Positions 38,494 through 40,273 of a DNA stretch of 40,273 nt are shown here, piece by piece (the first letter of the stretch is position 1; each line of letters begins with the position of its first letter). Source of the stretch: Pseudomonadota bacterium (GTDB lineage: Bacteria > Pseudomonadota > Alphaproteobacteria > Rs-D84); NCBI GenBank assembly GCA_009781955.1, contig WQUT01000074.1, forward strand, positions 1 to 40,273. Reading direction: 5' to 3'. Made by a program: the position numbers and the translations under genes. Under the pieces are notes generated by a model that did not search any database, was not told the DNA's origin, and worked only from the letters and a program-made list of their open reading frames with translations.

Positions 38494-39165
38494 TTACTGC
38501 GCGTTGCCGATGATTTGGATTTCAACGCGGCGGTTCATCGCGCGGCCCGCAACGGTTGAGTTATCCGCGACCGGGCGGGAAGAGCCGTATCCATGGGTCA
38601 CAATGCGCGAACCGGAAACGCCGCTGGCGATCAGCTGGGTCGCGACGGCGGCCGCGCGGCTCTGCGACAGCTGGTTGTTCGCGGCAACGCCGCCCGTGCT
38701 GTCCGTGTGGCCGGACACCAGGATATTCGTGTCTTTATACTTTTTCAGAACAATCGCGACGGAATCCAAAACCGAATAGAAATTGGATGTAATCACCGCG
38801 CTGCCCGATGCGAACGTCACGTCGCCCGGCATATTCAGCGTGATGCTGTTGTCGGCGTTCTTTGTGACGGACACGCCCGTTCCCGCCAGCTGGTTGCGCA
38901 GTTCCGTGTTCTGGTTGTCCATATACAGCCCGATTCCGCCGCCGACCAACGCGCCGCTGCCGGCCCCGATTGCGGCGCCCTTTAACGCGCCCTTGCCGCC
39001 GCCGGTCAGCGCGCCGATTCCCGCGCCCACCGCCGCGCCGCCCAGTGCGCCGATGCCCGCGCCCTTGGCCGTGTCGGACGTGCGACGTTCACCGGTGTAT
39101 GCGTCGGTCACGCAACCGGATAATACGGATAAAGCCATTGCGCAAATTGCGAATTTTTTAATCAT
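38494..39165 (-). CDS. OmpA-family lipoprotein (YiaD-like), 223 aa
   Basis: An outer-membrane lipoprotein that holds peptidoglycan. The lipobox LSGC (Cys at residue 18) follows MIKKFAICAMALSV. Then comes a Gly-rich glycine-zipper region (about 35-80; GAGIGALGGAAVGAGIGALTGGG) and the OmpA C-terminal domain (about 108-223; FASGSAVI, VSGHTDSTG, LSQSRAAAVATQLIASGV, YGSSRPVADNSTVAGRAMNRRVEIQI). AAGGAATC precedes ATG 39165. A longer reading is rejected because it would bury the lipobox. Confidence 0.93.
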   Translation of the reverse strand: MIKKFAICAMALSVLSGCVTDAYTGERRTSDTAKGAGIGALGGAAVGAGIGALTGGGKGALKGAAIGAGSGALVGGGIGLYMDNQNTELRNQLAGTGVSVTKNADNSITLNMPGDVTFASGSAVITSNFYSVLDSVAIVLKKYKDTNILVSGHTDSTGGVAANNQLSQSRAAAVATQLIASGVSGSRIVTHGYGSSRPVADNSTVAGRAMNRRVEIQIIGNAQ

Positions 39166-39203
39166 GATTCCTTCCTTTTTTTGGAACTTGTTGAACACTG
39201 GAC

Positions 39204-39231
39204 AGAATATCAAAAAATATGTTTTATGCAA
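39204..39231 (-). promoter_or_regulatory. Candidate promoter of the OmpA lipoprotein gene
   Basis: On the minus strand TTGCAT (39231-39226), a 16-nt spacer and TATTCT (39209-39204). Confidence 0.6.
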
Positions 39232-39253
39232 GGGGAAAGTTGATCGGAGAGAT

Positions 39254-39305
39254 GGTAAAAAGCCTAGGGTCAGGACACAATGAATTGACCCTAATAGTAT
39301 TTTAC
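39254..39305. repeat. Small palindrome overlapping the end of the last gene
   Basis: GGTAAAA...TTTTACC outside and TAGGGTCA...TGACCCTA inside, with GGACACAATGAAT as loop. The stop codon of the 39291 gene lies inside it. Followed on the minus strand by GGCTTTTT, so it could also end transcription. Confidence 0.7.
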
Positions 39306-40076
39306 CCTCTTTCCATATAATTTATCAAAATTGTCGGCGATAAATCTGCACTGCGCCTCGTATTCGCGTTCAAACTTTTTCCTGCTTTCAGGCAGGTTCT
39401 TTTCGGCTAGTTTCAGTTTTTTGTAAACAGTATCATACTGTTCGGCCATATCATAGTCAACCGTCAGCGTTCCGTCAGGCGCGTGCGTCATTAAAGCGGC
39501 CACAGATTCCAAACCGCTGAAATAACGCCACATGCGTTTCCACGGTTTGTAATTTCGTCTGAAAAACGGCTCGCGACATATGTATTTATTTGCCTTGTTT
39601 CTGGGCAGCAAATCTGTAAACGTAAAAGTTTTTCGGTCGGGGCATGCAAACAAATTAGAACCGTCCGTATCAATTAACAACCCGAACCTATCGCGAATTT
39701 CCGTGCAGCTGTATACCAGCTTGTCAAACACGGGTTGTTCAAACTCTGAAATCGGGCCGATCGGCTGTTCGTCAACGGGCTTTCCGTATGCCAGGTCGTA
39801 TAAAGCATATCCGGAATTATCAGAATAATTAACAATTTCAAAGTCAATTAAACGCGCGACATCATGCCCGCGGTTATACGCGCCAAACGTCTGGGCGCTC
39901 AATATCCATAATTCGCTCTCGGTCAGGCACAGCAAGCCGCATAATAAAATTAAATCGGGTTTGATAGAGGGGTCTTGATACGCGATTTTCGTCGCCGCCA
40001 GTTGTTTTGCTAGTTGATCGGGCGTTACAGACTTTTCATAAGACTCAATAAAATCAGCGGTAATTTGGTATTTCAT
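39291..40076 (-). CDS. Protein of unknown function, 261 aa
   Basis: I do not recognise this protein. It is soluble, without a signal peptide or membrane helix, acidic at the start and basic at the end. The middle part (ALYDLAYGKPVDEQPIGPISEFEQPVFDKLVYSCTEIRDRFGLLIDTDGSNLFACPDRKTF) looks like a folded domain; FRRNYKPWKRMWRYFSGLESVAAL is a basic aromatic stretch that could bind nucleic acid. ATG 40076 has no Shine-Dalgarno sequence but lies 8 nt after a TATAAT box, so a leaderless start is likely. Confidence 0.7.
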   Translation of the reverse strand: MKYQITADFIESYEKSVTPDQLAKQLAATKIAYQDPSIKPDLILLCGLLCLTESELWILSAQTFGAYNRGHDVARLIDFEIVNYSDNSGYALYDLAYGKPVDEQPIGPISEFEQPVFDKLVYSCTEIRDRFGLLIDTDGSNLFACPDRKTFTFTDLLPRNKANKYICREPFFRRNYKPWKRMWRYFSGLESVAALMTHAPDGTLTVDYDMAEQYDTVYKKLKLAEKNLPESRKKFEREYEAQCRFIADNFDKLYGKRVKYY

Positions 40077-40084
40077 AATGGGAT

Positions 40085-40112
40085 ATTATAGCGCCTGGCA
40101 CTATTTTGTCAA
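40085..40112 (-). promoter_or_regulatory. Strong promoter of the last gene, leaderless arrangement
   Basis: On the minus strand TTGACA (40112-40107), a 16-nt spacer and TATAAT (40090-40085), 8 nt before the ATG. Confidence 0.75.
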
Positions 40113-40273
40113 CATAAAACTGAGGTGGGCCCAGCCTTGTAAAATCCAATTAAAAGCTCGCGCTGCGCGCCTGCCATTCGTTATCGCACGCTTCGCGTGC
40201 TGCGCTCGTCCGCTCGCCCTGCTCGCGTCTCGCTTACTCATACGCGAACCGCGATCGCGGTTCAAATCTCGCA
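40113..40273. other. Palindrome-rich stretch at the window end, no gene seen
   Basis: Contains GCACGCTTCGCGTGC and GAACCGCGATCGCGGTTC palindromes and GCTCG-rich sequence like that downstream of tRNA-Leu at 18030-18115. It ends with GGTTCAAATCTCGCA, which resembles a tRNA T arm but lacks pairing I could confirm. Confidence 0.4.

Noticed and set aside
40255..40273. Start of a tRNA gene cut by the window edge
   Set aside because: GGTTCAAATC looks like a T loop, but the neighbouring bases do not pair as a T stem and no D or anticodon arm precedes it.

Overview
The window reads as chromosomal DNA of a Gram-negative, most likely alphaproteobacterial, anaerobe. Grounds: a pyruvate:ferredoxin oxidoreductase (NifJ) plus a small 2x[4Fe-4S] ferredoxin, outer-membrane beta-barrels, an OmpA-type lipoprotein, an EnvC-like amidase activator, a C-terminal processing protease, and standard proteobacterial housekeeping genes (tyrS, rpsB-tsf, pth, polA, recO, rpsF-rpsR-rplI, groES-groEL). 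The lineage is inferred from gene content only; no rRNA gene is present.

Layout. 1-4.0 kb: nifJ, split in two by an mscS gene and carrying an inserted DUF559 nuclease element in its 5' part. 4.1-6.8 kb: small orphan genes with strong promoters, two GNAT acetyltransferases and an ASCH-domain gene. 6.9-13.6 kb, mostly minus strand: ctp protease, envC-like gene, tyrS, ferredoxin, tsf, rpsB. 13.7-14.1 kb: a candidate structured attenuator RNA ahead of a small XRE regulator. 14.2-22.2 kb: exported and Cys-rich proteins, an outer-membrane barrel, tRNA-Leu with a partial second copy, a Fic enzyme and a 1045-residue exported Cys-rich protein. 22.2-30.1 kb: pth, polA, a DsbA-like protein, recO with an in-frame DUF559 insertion, and the S6-S18-L9 operon. 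30.3-33.1 kb: a MotA/MotB-like proton-channel pair and a frameshifted orphan. 33.1-36.3 kb: HIT protein, groES-groEL, and a REP-associated tyrosine transposase between two identical 68-bp repeats. 36.3-40.3 kb: tRNA-Glu, a PNPOx-family protein, a barrel protein, an OmpA lipoprotein and an unknown gene.

The main discovery is the repeat biology. (1) Two DUF559 (PD-(D/E)XK, Vsr-like) nuclease ORFs lie in frame and on the host strand inside nifJ and recO, each between GC-rich inverted repeats. The nifJ copy has perfect 51-bp terminal inverted repeats and sits between 25-bp direct repeats of nifJ sequence, so it looks like a mobile element. (2) Many nuclease-less palindromic relatives lie between genes and, still in frame, inside nifJ, polA and an ASCH gene, recalling Rickettsia palindromic elements. 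(3) Degenerate 7-nt (sometimes 8-nt) tandem arrays recur through the window, inserted in Pth and PolA, forming the hydrophobic cores of two signal peptides, and supplying the -10 region of recO. (4) A RAYT with its REP-like repeats is a second, established repeat-mobilising system.

Gene cooperation: NifJ and the ferredoxin imply anaerobic pyruvate oxidation. The DsbA-like protein is a plausible disulfide-forming partner for the exported Cys-rich proteins, and the barrels, OmpA lipoprotein, EnvC-like protein and MotA/B-like pair form an envelope set. Several genes (pth, polA, recO, the last unknown gene) have a -10 box 6-8 nt before the ATG and no Shine-Dalgarno sequence, suggesting leaderless mRNAs.
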